DNA from: Actinomycetes bacterium
GTDB taxonomy: Bacteria; Actinomycetota; Acidimicrobiia; Acidimicrobiales; RAAP-2
Assembly: GCA_021820665.1 (NCBI GenBank)
Contig: JAKADK010000001.1
Span: forward strand, 1-64,000
Reading direction: 5' to 3'
DNA length: 64,000 nucleotides
Positions 17,293-24,796 of the stretch are shown here, in pieces; the stretch's first letter is position 1; each line of letters begins with the position of its first letter. The translations under genes were made by a program, and so were the position numbers. Below the pieces are notes generated by a model. It saw nothing but the letters and a program-made list of their open reading frames with translations, had not been told where the DNA came from and made no database searches.

Positions 17293-17682
17293 ATGGTGCG
17301 AGTCGCGATCTACGCCTGGGAGGCGCCGGGGCGGCGGGGCGCGACGAGCGTGGCGCGCCAGGTGGGCCGCCTTGTCGGCGAGGTTGCCCGCCGGCCGGGC
17401 TGGTGCCACGTCGCCACCTACAGCGACTGCTGCGAGGCCTGGAGGGCCGAGCGCCCGGGGCTGTGGCGCCTGCTCGCCGAGGCGCCGGGGCGCATCGACG
17501 TGGTGGTCGTCGACGGCTACGGCCGCCTGTCGGTCGACCGGCGGGCGCTCGACGCCCTGGCGGCGCATCTGCACGCCGTCGGGGTGCAGGTGGCGGCGCT
17601 GCGTCCCTCGGCCGGACGCCGGGTGGCCAAGGTGCTGGCCAACCTGGCGCTGGCCGACCTGATCGGAGAAGCCGCCCGATAG
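17293..17682 (+). CDS. Resolvase-fold protein lacking catalytic residues
   Basis: A 129-residue single-domain protein. Its pattern (MVRVAIYAWEAPGRRG, TSVARQVGRLVGEVARRPGW, DVVVVDGYGRLSVDR, GVQVAALRPSAGRR) matches the N-terminal domain of serine recombinases. The expected R-x-S nucleophile motif after IYA is replaced by WEAP, and the DR of the second active-site loop reads DG. There is no DNA-binding domain after it. It therefore cannot catalyse recombination in the usual way. A strong GAGGAGGTGCC precedes the ATG. Its place after the secretion operon suggests an element-specific regulatory or structural role; I cannot say which. Confidence 0.65.
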   Translation: MVRVAIYAWEAPGRRGATSVARQVGRLVGEVARRPGWCHVATYSDCCEAWRAERPGLWRLLAEAPGRIDVVVVDGYGRLSVDRRALDALAAHLHAVGVQVAALRPSAGRRVAKVLANLALADLIGEAAR

Positions 17683-17684
17683 AT

Positions 17685-17700
17685 CGGCCCTCCCGGGCCG
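17685..17700. terminator. Hairpin between convergent genes
   Basis: CGGCCC-TCCC-GGGCCG lies in the 28-nt gap between the resolvase-fold stop and the prepilin peptidase stop. There is no T run on either side, so termination is plausible from context only. Confidence 0.45.
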
Positions 17701-17710
17701 CGGGGTCCCC

Positions 17711-18262
17711 CTACCGTGCGGTGAGGACGGCGGCGACGGCACCGGCGACCATGAACGGCGCCATCGGCACCGTGGCCCGATCGGGACCGGGCGCGGCGAG
17801 GCGTCGGGCGAGAACGAAGAGCGTGGCGGCCGCGAACCCGAGGAGCGTGGCGTCGGCGACCGCAGCCCAACCGAGGAAGCCGAGCGCGAGGCCGACCACG
17901 CCCGCCCATTTTGCGTCTCCCATGCCCATTCCCCCGGGGAACGCCAGGCCAAGAAGGACGTAGAAGCCGGCGAGGGCGACCATCGCGACGGCGGCCCGGG
18001 CCAGCGACCACGGGTCCCCCAACACCGCGGCGGCCACGCCGAGCAGCGACAAGGCGCCGACGGCGGCGGGGCCGACGACCCGGTTTCGGATCCGCCGCTC
18101 GACGAGGTCTGTCACGGTCACGGTAGCGGCGCACACGCCGAACAGCAGGTAGGCGGGCAGCGCCGGGGACCAACCAAATCCCAGGGCCATCGCCACGTCG
18201 ATCCCGACCGCCAGGACTGCGGTGGCAAGGACGAGACGAGGCGAGGCGACGATCGCGCTCAT
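17711..18262 (-). CDS. Prepilin peptidase, A24 family (TadV-like)
   Basis: A 183-residue membrane aspartic protease with about five hydrophobic helices. The two catalytic aspartates are in VTVTDLVERRIRNRV (about residue 38) and in the GxGD-type motif GMGMGDAKWAG (about 98). It lacks the N-terminal methyltransferase domain of PilD, as TadV-type enzymes do, and would process the Flp and TadE-type pseudopilins encoded upstream. The ATG at 18262 overlaps the stop of the LysM-BTAD gene (ATGA), so it ends the minus-strand Tad operon. Confidence 0.85.
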   Translation of the reverse strand: MSAIVASPRLVLATAVLAVGIDVAMALGFGWSPALPAYLLFGVCAATVTVTDLVERRIRNRVVGPAAVGALSLLGVAAAVLGDPWSLARAAVAMVALAGFYVLLGLAFPGGMGMGDAKWAGVVGLALGFLGWAAVADATLLGFAAATLFVLARRLAAPGPDRATVPMAPFMVAGAVAAVLTAR

Positions 18263-21081
18263 CTCGTAAGGCGAGCCGGTCGGGGGCCGCCGGAGCGTTC
18301 GTCGGAGGCGGTGAGGCTGCGGTAGAGGCGGATGGTGGCGGGGTCCATCTCGACGTCGAGGTCGGCGAGGCGACGCCCGAGGCACTGCCACAGAGCGGCG
18401 AGCGTCTCGAGATGGCCGTGGGCGGCGTGGAGGGCCATGAGCCGGCGGTAGGGCTCCTCGGCGTAGCGGTCGAGCTCGATCGCCCGCTCCAAGACCGCGA
18501 CCGCCGCGTCGGGGTGCCCGGCCTGTTCTTCGAGCTCGGCCAGGCGCAGGTGGGCGTCGAGCGCCCGGCGGTGCAGGTCGGCTCGGACCGGCTCGACCCA
18601 GGGGTAGTCGGCCCCCTGGAGCAGGTCGCCGCGGAACGCCTCGACGGCGCGGCGCAGCGCGGTCCGGGCACTCCCGGCTTCGTCGGCCCGGGCCGCCTCG
18701 GCGAGGGTGGCCTGGAAGTCCCACAGGTCACAGCGGATCTCGGTGGGGCTCGGCCGGTAGTGCTCGCCCACCTTCTCCAGGACCTCGAGCGCCGCCTCGC
18801 CGTGGTCCCGGAAGAACGAGCGCAGGTCGCCCAACGGATGCCAGAACACCTTGAGGACCCGGCCGGGGGGCGTGTCGGGCCACAGGGCGTCGACGGCCTC
18901 GTCGATCGTGACGCCCTCGGGGCGCAGCAGGCACCACGCCAGGAGCATCTTGGCCCGGGCCCGCAGCCCGGGAGGGACCGGCCGGCCGAACAGGCTGATC
19001 CGATAGGGGCCGAGGACCTCGACGACCACCGGCCGCTCTCGACCCAACGGCGGCGCCGGCTCGGGCCACCGCTCGTCGGCTACCTCCTCGGCCAGCCCAT
19101 CCGCGGCGGCGTGGTGAGGAGGGTCGCCGTCCTGCTCCGCTCGGCCGCTGCCGTCGGGCGCCTCGACCCCTGGCGGTTCGGCGTCGGCGCCCTCGCCGTC
19201 GTCCTCGGCTGCAGACAGCGCGCCGAGCAGCTCGACCGCCTCGTCGGCGCGCAGCCCGTGCAGCTGGGCACCGCTGAGCCGCTCGGCGAGGGCGGCCGGC
19301 TCGGCGTCGGCGACGGTCCGGCCCGCACCGAGGCGCAGCCGGCCCGTCGCGGCCGGGGTGTCGTCGAGGAACAGCACGCAGATGCCGAGCCGCCCGGCGT
19401 CGCCGAGGAGGCCCGACCACCGCCCGAGCGACTCGGCGGGAAGGTCGCAGACGACCACGAGGAGCAGCGGCAGGGGGTTCTCGGGGTTGTCGTGGCGGAA
19501 GCTTGCGGCGTCCTTGGCCCCCGCGGCCTCGAGGCGCCGGGTCCGGGCGATGCGCTCGACCTCGACCACCCTGGCCGCCTGGTCGGGGCCAAGGCACCGG
19601 ATGGCGGCTGCGGCGGGGAGGCCGGGCACCAGGCGCTCGGCCGCAGCCAAGGAGAGGACGACCTCGGCGGCGCCGCGGCCGGCTCGGACCAACAGGCCGG
19701 CGAGGAGTGCCCGGACCACCTCGTCGGCGCCGGGGCCGTGCACGGCCACGCCCGAGAGCTCGGCCACCTCGACGTCGACGGCTGTGGCGTGGCGCACCCC
19801 AACCTCGAGGAGCCCCGGGTCGAGCCGCCGCTCGTCGTCGGCCACCGGGAACACCGCCAGCACCTCGGCGGCGTCGTCGCCCGGGGCGGTGCCATCCGAT
19901 GCCCGGACGAGGTGCGCCAGGGTTGGGCGAGCCGGCTCGACGCGAAGGTCGCGGCCCGGGGCCGGTGGCCGGTAGCGGTAGGCGTGACGGCGGCGCAGCC
20001 GGCCGAGAGCCACCGTCGCAGCCACCCCGGCGGCGAACGAGCCAGCCACGACCGACCCCGACGGCAACCGGACCGGCGCCGGGGGCGCTGGCGTCCGGGG
20101 CGTCCCAGAGCCGTTGGTCCCAGCTGACGGCGCGCCCGGTGCGCTCCGGGCCGGCGCGGTTCGTGGCCCTAGCGGTGCGGTCGCCGACGGTCCCGGCGAC
20201 GTCGCAGGCGACGGCGGGCCGGCGCTGCCCGGGAGGCGGCCAGGTGACGACGGGTCTGTCGTCGGGGGAGGGGTCGTCGGCACCGCCGGTGCCGGTTTCG
20301 GCGGAGAAGAAGCAGGCGAGGGCAGAAAAAGGGTCCAGCCCGGGTCGATCCAGTGGGGGTTGTCGAGGCTGACCCCGTCGGGTTGGGGCCGGCCCGCGTT
20401 CAGCTGGTAGATCTCCGACCAGCGCAGCGGGTCGCCGAGCACTCGCTCGGCGATGCCCCACAAGGTGTCGCCGCGTTGGACGACGTAGGGGGTGAGCGTC
20501 ACCGCCGCCGGGCCGCCCGTCGAAGGGATCGGCGGGGTCATTGTCGGGTTGGACGACGTCGCTGTCCGGCTGGGCAACGTCGCGGCGACGGTCGCAACCG
20601 GCCGGCTGGCGGCGTCGGTGACGACGAGGGCGGCCACAGGACGCCCGGCGACCACCGCGCCGAGCGCGCTCCGGCTGCTTGCCGTGCCCGGCTGCACCGG
20701 ACGCGGCGCGAGCGCGAGGCCGGCGACGACGACGGCAGCCACCAGGCGGCCCGTCAGGGGCTGGAAGATCCCGGCGACCGGCAAGCGCCGGGCACGTCGT
20801 CCACACAGCGCGCCGAGGACTTCGGCGGCGATGGAGGCGACGAGGCTCGCCCAGCAGATCCACACCACCACGGCCAGCGCGTCGATAAGGGCCTGGGCAG
20901 GGATGCCCTGGCGCTCAAGGGCCCGGCCGACCTGGGCCGCCGTGGGGACGTGGTGGGGCAACGGCCAGCCGATGAAGTGCCACAGCGCCCAGGGGATGCC
21001 ACCAACGAGCACCGCCAGCGCGCACAGGGCGGCAAGGCCCCTGGCGACACGAAACACCCTGTACGGACCACTTTCGGTCAC
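18259..21081 (-). CDS. Membrane-anchored LysM and BTAD (SARP-type) protein
   Basis: A 940-residue protein. Two or three membrane helices lie in the first 125 residues. A LysM repeat (YVVQRGDTLWGIAERVLGDP, about 208-265) is followed by a Pro/Thr-rich linker and another hydrophobic helix near 350. A long Ala-rich middle has no assigned domain. An OmpR-like winged helix (VEVLGPYRISLFGRPVPPGL, from about 695) and a bacterial transcriptional activation domain with TPR-like helices end the protein. The union of peptidoglycan binding, membrane anchor and a transcription-factor-like end suggests a sensor or scaffold at the cell envelope. Such proteins are commonly seen next to actinobacterial Tad genes. 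Start and stop overlap neighbours by 4 nt. Confidence 0.75.
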   Translation of the reverse strand: MTESGPYRVFRVARGLAALCALAVLVGGIPWALWHFIGWPLPHHVPTAAQVGRALERQGIPAQALIDALAVVVWICWASLVASIAAEVLGALCGRRARRLPVAGIFQPLTGRLVAAVVVAGLALAPRPVQPGTASSRSALGAVVAGRPVAALVVTDAASRPVATVAATLPSRTATSSNPTMTPPIPSTGGPAAVTLTPYVVQRGDTLWGIAERVLGDPLRWSEIYQLNAGRPQPDGVSLDNPHWIDPGWTLFLPSPASSPPKPAPAVPTTPPPTTDPSSPGRLPGSAGPPSPATSPGPSATAPLGPRTAPARSAPGAPSAGTNGSGTPRTPAPPAPVRLPSGSVVAGSFAAGVAATVALGRLRRRHAYRYRPPAPGRDLRVEPARPTLAHLVRASDGTAPGDDAAEVLAVFPVADDERRLDPGLLEVGVRHATAVDVEVAELSGVAVHGPGADEVVRALLAGLLVRAGRGAAEVVLSLAAAERLVPGLPAAAAIRCLGPDQAARVVEVERIARTRRLEAAGAKDAASFRHDNPENPLPLLLVVVCDLPAESLGRWSGLLGDAGRLGICVLFLDDTPAATGRLRLGAGRTVADAEPAALAERLSGAQLHGLRADEAVELLGALSAAEDDGEGADAEPPGVEAPDGSGRAEQDGDPPHHAAADGLAEEVADERWPEPAPPLGRERPVVVEVLGPYRISLFGRPVPPGLRARAKMLLAWCLLRPEGVTIDEAVDALWPDTPPGRVLKVFWHPLGDLRSFFRDHGEAALEVLEKVGEHYRPSPTEIRCDLWDFQATLAEAARADEAGSARTALRRAVEAFRGDLLQGADYPWVEPVRADLHRRALDAHLRLAELEEQAGHPDAAVAVLERAIELDRYAEEPYRRLMALHAAHGHLETLAALWQCLGRRLADLDVEMDPATIRLYRSLTASDERSGGPRPARLTR

Positions 21082-21509
21082 GGCGCTTGCTCCGCCGTGG
21101 CGCTCCCGGTGCCCGACACGCCGATCGAGTCGATCCCGACGATGGAAAGGATCTGGGTGGGCTGGGTGACCGACACGGTGACGGTGACCTGGTCGCCGGT
21201 GACGGTGACGGTGCCGGTGTGCCCGGAAGCGGCGAGGTAGCGCTCGGCGTCGGCGACAGCCGCTTGCGGGTTGAGGGTGATCTGGCCGGTCGTGCGGTAG
21301 AGGGGGATGTCGATCGCCTGCGCGCCGGCCCGGGCCGCCGCCTGGGCGTCGTCGATGGCCTGCACCTTGGCGGCCAGGGCGAGCCCGCCGTCCAAGACGA
21401 GCCCGGCCATGGCGAGCAGCGCCAGGGTGAAGATGACCACGAAGGCGGTCACCATCCCCGCCTCGTCGTCCCCGGATTGGGCCAGGCGGCTGCGCAGCCC
21501 GGCGGTCAC
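21078..21509 (-). CDS. TadE/TadG-like pseudopilin
   Basis: A 143-residue protein with a short polar leader ending GDDEAGMVTAFVVIFTLALL. This Gly-x-hydrophobic transition with the glutamate-like cluster is the pattern cut by prepilin peptidases. The single helix (about 19-42) is followed by an extended beta-rich periplasmic part with many Thr/Val (VTVTGDQVTVTVSV) near the end. It is likely a minor pilin or assembly factor of the Tad pilus. GTG start in a GTGA overlap with the next TadE-like gene. Confidence 0.72.
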   Translation of the reverse strand: MTAGLRSRLAQSGDDEAGMVTAFVVIFTLALLAMAGLVLDGGLALAAKVQAIDDAQAAARAGAQAIDIPLYRTTGQITLNPQAAVADAERYLAASGHTGTVTVTGDQVTVTVSVTQPTQILSIVGIDSIGVSGTGSATAEQAP

Positions 21510-21946
21510 GACGCCTGCCGGTAGGTGTCGACGACCGAGGTCGCGCTCGACGAGATCGACTCGGCGGGGGGAAGGCGAAGGCCGGTCAGGTCGGCGAGGT
21601 CGACGGTGCAGGTGACGGTGACAGTCACCTGGCCACCGGGGGCGAACGCCGCAATGTCGGTCGCGACGGTGAGGTGCGCGCAGGTGACGTGGTCCGAGCC
21701 GAGGGCGGCGGCAGCCGTCTGGGTCGCCATGGCGGTCGCGATGGCGGGGTCCCGAGCGATCGAGGCGGCCCGTGCGGCCTGGGCGGCGGCCCCGTCGACC
21801 TCGAGGCGCGCACCGGCGAGACGGCCGAGGGCGACGACGAACAGCAAGAGCAAGATGAGCAGCGGGGTGAGCAGCACCAGCTCGGTGGCCACCGCGCCGG
21901 ACTCGTCGCCAGCGTGGCGGCGCGCGGGTGTGCTGCTGGCGCTCAT
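21506..21946 (-). CDS. TadE-like pseudopilin
   Basis: A 146-residue protein with the TadE leader and helix GDESGAVATELVLLTPLLIL (about 14-40), followed by an Ala-rich extracytoplasmic domain that includes two cysteines (VTCAHL, VTVTCTV). The AVATELV segment carries the glutamate five residues into the mature pilin, as in TadE family proteins. The ATG at 21946 overlaps the upstream gene's stop (ATGA). Confidence 0.78.
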   Translation of the reverse strand: MSASSTPARRHAGDESGAVATELVLLTPLLILLLLFVVALGRLAGARLEVDGAAAQAARAASIARDPAIATAMATQTAAAALGSDHVTCAHLTVATDIAAFAPGGQVTVTVTCTVDLADLTGLRLPPAESISSSATSVVDTYRQAS

Positions 21947-22404
21947 GGGCCTTGTCCGGGAGAGGTGCGCTCCTCGCTCGGCCCCGAGGCGACGGCCCGG
22001 ACCGGCAGGGCGAACAGCCCGACGACGCTCACGGCCCGGCCGGTCACGATCACCGTCGTGGTCGCCGTCGTCTTGGTGGCGCTGACCGTGGGGGCGGCGA
22101 GCACCCCGGTGCCGACTTGGGCGAGCACCGCTTGGCTCTCCGCTCGGCCGGCGGCTGCGGTCTCGCCCTGGAGGCGGCCGACCGAGAGGCCTTGCTGGGC
22201 GGCCGCCTCGGCGACATGGGTGGCGTGCTGCCAGAGGGCGAACTGGATCACCCCCATGACCAGCAGCAGCAACAGCGGCGTGGCGATGACCAGCTCGGCC
22301 GCGACCGCCCCCCGCTCGTCGCGGACCCCGGCGCGCCAACGCGGTCGGCGGCGTCGTCCCAGACCGGCCGAATGCAGCGGAGGTGCTGAGCGCGGCGGTG
22401 CCAT
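21943..22404 (-). CDS. TadE-like pseudopilin, first of three
   Basis: A 153-residue TadE-type protein: basic leader [20 protein letters not shown], then the helix AVAAELVIATPLLLLLVMGV (about 32-52), then an Ala/Thr-rich domain. Start choice is uncertain. The ATG at 22404 has no clear ribosome site; an in-frame ATG at 22440 has a weak purine stretch and adds 12 residues, and the frame is open further up to 22659 with an unlikely Cys/Trp run. The repeated CCATTCGCCATCT sites lie just upstream. Domain identification is good, the 5' end is not. Confidence 0.7.
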   Translation of the reverse strand: MAPPRSAPPLHSAGLGRRRRPRWRAGVRDERGAVAAELVIATPLLLLLVMGVIQFALWQHATHVAEAAAQQGLSVGRLQGETAAAGRAESQAVLAQVGTGVLAAPTVSATKTTATTTVIVTGRAVSVVGLFALPVRAVASGPSEERTSPGQGP

Positions 22405-22915
22405 GGAGCTTGCGGTGGCGGTAGCTACTCCATTCGCCATCTCGCCGGTCCGTTCGCCACGCGCTCGCCAAATAGACGGCCCATTCGCCATCTTCTCGAC
22501 CTTCCTCCACCACCACCAGCAGCAGCAGCAGTTGTAGTGAATCCCGCGAACGTGTCGGTTCTGGCAGGCTTCTTGTTGGTCCGGTCCTGGGAGAACATCG
22601 TCCGGCTCCTTTCCCCGTCGCCATCGAAAGACCATCAACTTGTCGGTTTCCTCGGTCATGGTCGGGACTTCTCGTGTGGCTGACGTGAGTAGGACGTGGT
22701 CGCATACCGGCGGGTGTGGTTCTGGAGCGAGTCGCGAAGCGGCTGGTCAACGCCATGCCCTGCGTCCACGCGTGGGTGCTCGGATCGAGCGAGGGGTGAC
22801 AGGAAGCGGGCCGCAACCGACACGAACCCGGCCCGGCCCGACACGCCACCGACAAGAAGACGGCCCAACCGACACGAATTCGGCCTCCCTACAGCAGCAG
22901 TCATGGCCGGGGTGC
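22405..22915. repeat. Repeat-bearing intergenic region between TadE and Flp pilin
   Basis: About 500 bases without a credible gene, transcribed leftward if read through from the pilin. It contains a 13-bp direct repeat, CCATTCGCCATCT, at 22430 and 22481. It also contains a CAC/CAG microrepeat near 22506-22532 and four copies of AACCGACA-type sites. Of these, 22815 and 22867 are on the plus strand as AACCGACACGAA; 22551-22560 and about 22637 are inverted. It may hold the promoter of the pseudopilin/LysM-BTAD operon. Confidence 0.5.
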
Positions 22916-23119
22916 TCAGGGGCCGGTGGTGATCGAGTTGGCCTTGGCGATGACCTTGGCCACGATTATCCCGACCGCGGTCAACGCCAGCGCGGCGAGC
23001 AGCGCGGTGACGATCACGGCTTCGGTCGAGTAGCCGGCGTCGGGTTCTGCTCGCAGCGCTTGCCAACGCGCCGCGAGGGTGTTGAAGAGGTGGCGGAGGA
23101 GGATCAGCTCGGGGAGCAC
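22916..23119 (-). CDS. Small Flp-type pilin candidate
   Basis: A 67-residue protein with a 30-residue hydrophilic leader ending AEPDAGYSTEAV. A single hydrophobic helix follows (IVTALLAALALTAVGIIVAK), then the tail VIAKANSITTGP. Length, leader and helix match the Flp major pilin and similar small actinobacterial proteins near Tad genes. The GTG at 23119 has AAAGGA upstream. It lies immediately beside the left end of the recombinase cassette, which separates it from tadC. Confidence 0.65.
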   Translation of the reverse strand: MLPELILLRHLFNTLAARWQALRAEPDAGYSTEAVIVTALLAALALTAVGIIVAKVIAKANSITTGP

Positions 23120-23219
23120 GGCGCGTGTCCTTTCTCGTGTTGGGTCATGTCATGGGCCTTCCTTTCTCTGGCTGACGAGGGTGTCGGAATTCATGAACCC
23201 CATCGCTTCTGTTGGAACA

Positions 23220-23233
23220 CCCTTCGGTTCGTC
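23220..23233 (+). repeat. Left direct repeat of the recombinase cassette
   Basis: CCCTTCGGTTCGTC, identical to 26525-26538. Candidate recombination core or target duplication. Confidence 0.6.
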
Positions 23234-23385
23234 TGCCGCGATTTCGCGACGACTCTCCGTTCGGCCTGGTGGTCAGCGACTTCGGGGCGTGTCCACGGCC
23301 CCTGCGTTTCTGACGGTTGGTCACGCTGGCTGAAGCTTTTGTGATAGGCATGACCGATGGTTGATCTGAGCGAACCGACGTTCTC

Positions 23386-24474
23386 GTGACGCTCGCCGCG
23401 GTCCGTTCGATCGACTCCGGCCGGCGAGGGCGTTCGGAGGCGGAGCTCGACGACTTCGAGCAGGAGCTGGTCGACCAGTACGCGCTTGCCGGTGCCGGGT
23501 CGGGCATGACCGACGGCTCGATCGCAAGTGAACGCTTCGCGATCGTGGCGTTTGCCCGGTTCATGGGCCAGCGCATCTGGACGGCAACGGCCGACGACGC
23601 GGACCGGTTCTTGACCCATCAGCGCAAGACGCTCGGACTCGCGAGAAGCACCGTGAAGGGCCACGCCGGGGCGATCGGTCGCTTCTTCGACTTCCTCATC
23701 GTCCGCTATCAAGGCGACATCCTCGCCATCGACGGCCACGTCGTCGTCCAGCCGATCGACGAGTTCAACCGCCCGAGACGCGTGCACCTCACCGGCGTCG
23801 AGCGCATCCCGCCCCGCGATGAGGAGGTGGACGCCTTCTTCGAGGTGTGGGCTGCGTGGTTGCCCTCTGCCCGCAAGTACCTCCCAGCGGCGCGGGACTA
23901 CATGGCAGCGTCGTTGTGGCGGCGGGCAGGGCTGCGCATAAGCGAGACCGTCATGCTCGACATCCGCGACTGGCGGCCGGACCTCGGCGAACACGGCAAG
24001 CTCCACATCCGTTTCGGCAAGGGGAGCATGGGTCGTGGGCCGAAGGTCCGTCTCGTGCCGGCGATCAATTCCGTCGACTCGTTGATGGAGTGGTGGTTCA
24101 CCGACGTGCGCCATCAGTTCGGCGACGACTACCGCGATCCCGACGCGCCATTGCTGCCGAGTGAGCGGCGCAACCGGCAGACCGATGCCTGCTTTCGTGT
24201 CGGCCACGACGCGCTGCGCTCCGGGCTGGCTATCGCGGTCGGCACGTGGCTGCCCGATTGGAACGGCCGTCTCAGCCCGCACGTGCTTCGGCACTACTGC
24301 GCGTCGTCGCTCTACATGCAAGGCATGAGCCTGAAGGCCATCCAAGACCTCTTGGGCCACGAGTGGCTGTCCACCACGACGAGCTACATCCACGTGCACG
24401 ACACGCACATCGAAGATGCGTGGGCGAAGGCCAACGACCGGGTCGCCGAACGGCTGACCGACGAGGCGAGGTGA
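23386..24474 (+). CDS. Tyrosine recombinase (XerC/D-like integrase)
   Basis: A 362-residue recombinase with a SAM-like core-binding domain (about 20-115, with FARFMGQRIWTATADDADRF) and a catalytic domain. Visible active-site residues are Arg in RRAGLRISE (about 185), Lys in FGKGSMGRGPK (about 210), the HxxR pair in LSPHVLRHYCAS (about 298/301), His in LLGHEWLST (about 325) and the nucleophile Tyr in TTTSYIHVHDTH (about 333). The set is complete, so the enzyme should be active. The GTG start has no clear ribosome site, and an internal start is possible. It is the first gene of the three-gene cassette. Confidence 0.88.
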   Translation: MTLAAVRSIDSGRRGRSEAELDDFEQELVDQYALAGAGSGMTDGSIASERFAIVAFARFMGQRIWTATADDADRFLTHQRKTLGLARSTVKGHAGAIGRFFDFLIVRYQGDILAIDGHVVVQPIDEFNRPRRVHLTGVERIPPRDEEVDAFFEVWAAWLPSARKYLPAARDYMAASLWRRAGLRISETVMLDIRDWRPDLGEHGKLHIRFGKGSMGRGPKVRLVPAINSVDSLMEWWFTDVRHQFGDDYRDPDAPLLPSERRNRQTDACFRVGHDALRSGLAIAVGTWLPDWNGRLSPHVLRHYCASSLYMQGMSLKAIQDLLGHEWLSTTTSYIHVHDTHIEDAWAKANDRVAERLTDEAR

Positions 24475-24478
24475 CGAG

Positions 24479-24796
24479 ATGAGATGGAACCTGCGGATGG
24501 CCGCTGCCGAGCGAGGCATCTGGAAGAGCTCCGAGCTGCGACGCAAGTTCGCGGATGCCGGCCTTGAGATCAGCGCCGGGAAGATGTCGACGCTCTGGAC
24601 CCAGACGCCCAACAGCCTCCGACTCGAAGAACTCGACGTCATCTGTACGGTCCTCGACTGCACCCCCTTGGACCTGCTCATCCCCGAGCCGGACAAGGTC
24701 GCAGCGCGACGACCGAAGAAGGCCGAGTCGTCGTCGCCGGGAGTCGCGCAGATCACGCCCCGTCTCGGGCGCAATCGGACCAAGCCGCCCGCGTGA
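24479..24796 (+). CDS. Small Cro/CI-type helix-turn-helix protein
   Basis: A 105-residue protein. Residues 5-70 (MAAAERGIWKSSELRRKFAD, ISAGKMSTLWTQTPNSLRLE, ELDVICTVLDCTPLDLLIPE) follow the five-helix XRE/Cro fold with the terminal CTPLDLL signature. The C-terminal third is basic and disordered. The ATG is preceded by GAGGTGACGAG, 4 nt after the recombinase stop. It probably regulates the cassette or helps assemble the recombination complex. Confidence 0.8.
   Translation: MRWNLRMAAAERGIWKSSELRRKFADAGLEISAGKMSTLWTQTPNSLRLEELDVICTVLDCTPLDLLIPEPDKVAARRPKKAESSSPGVAQITPRLGRNRTKPPA

Noticed and set aside
22441-22659. N-terminal extension of the first TadE-like protein including CCCCWWWW
   Set aside because: The Cys/Trp run is encoded by a CAC/CAG microrepeat, and the extension is not expected before a pseudopilin leader.
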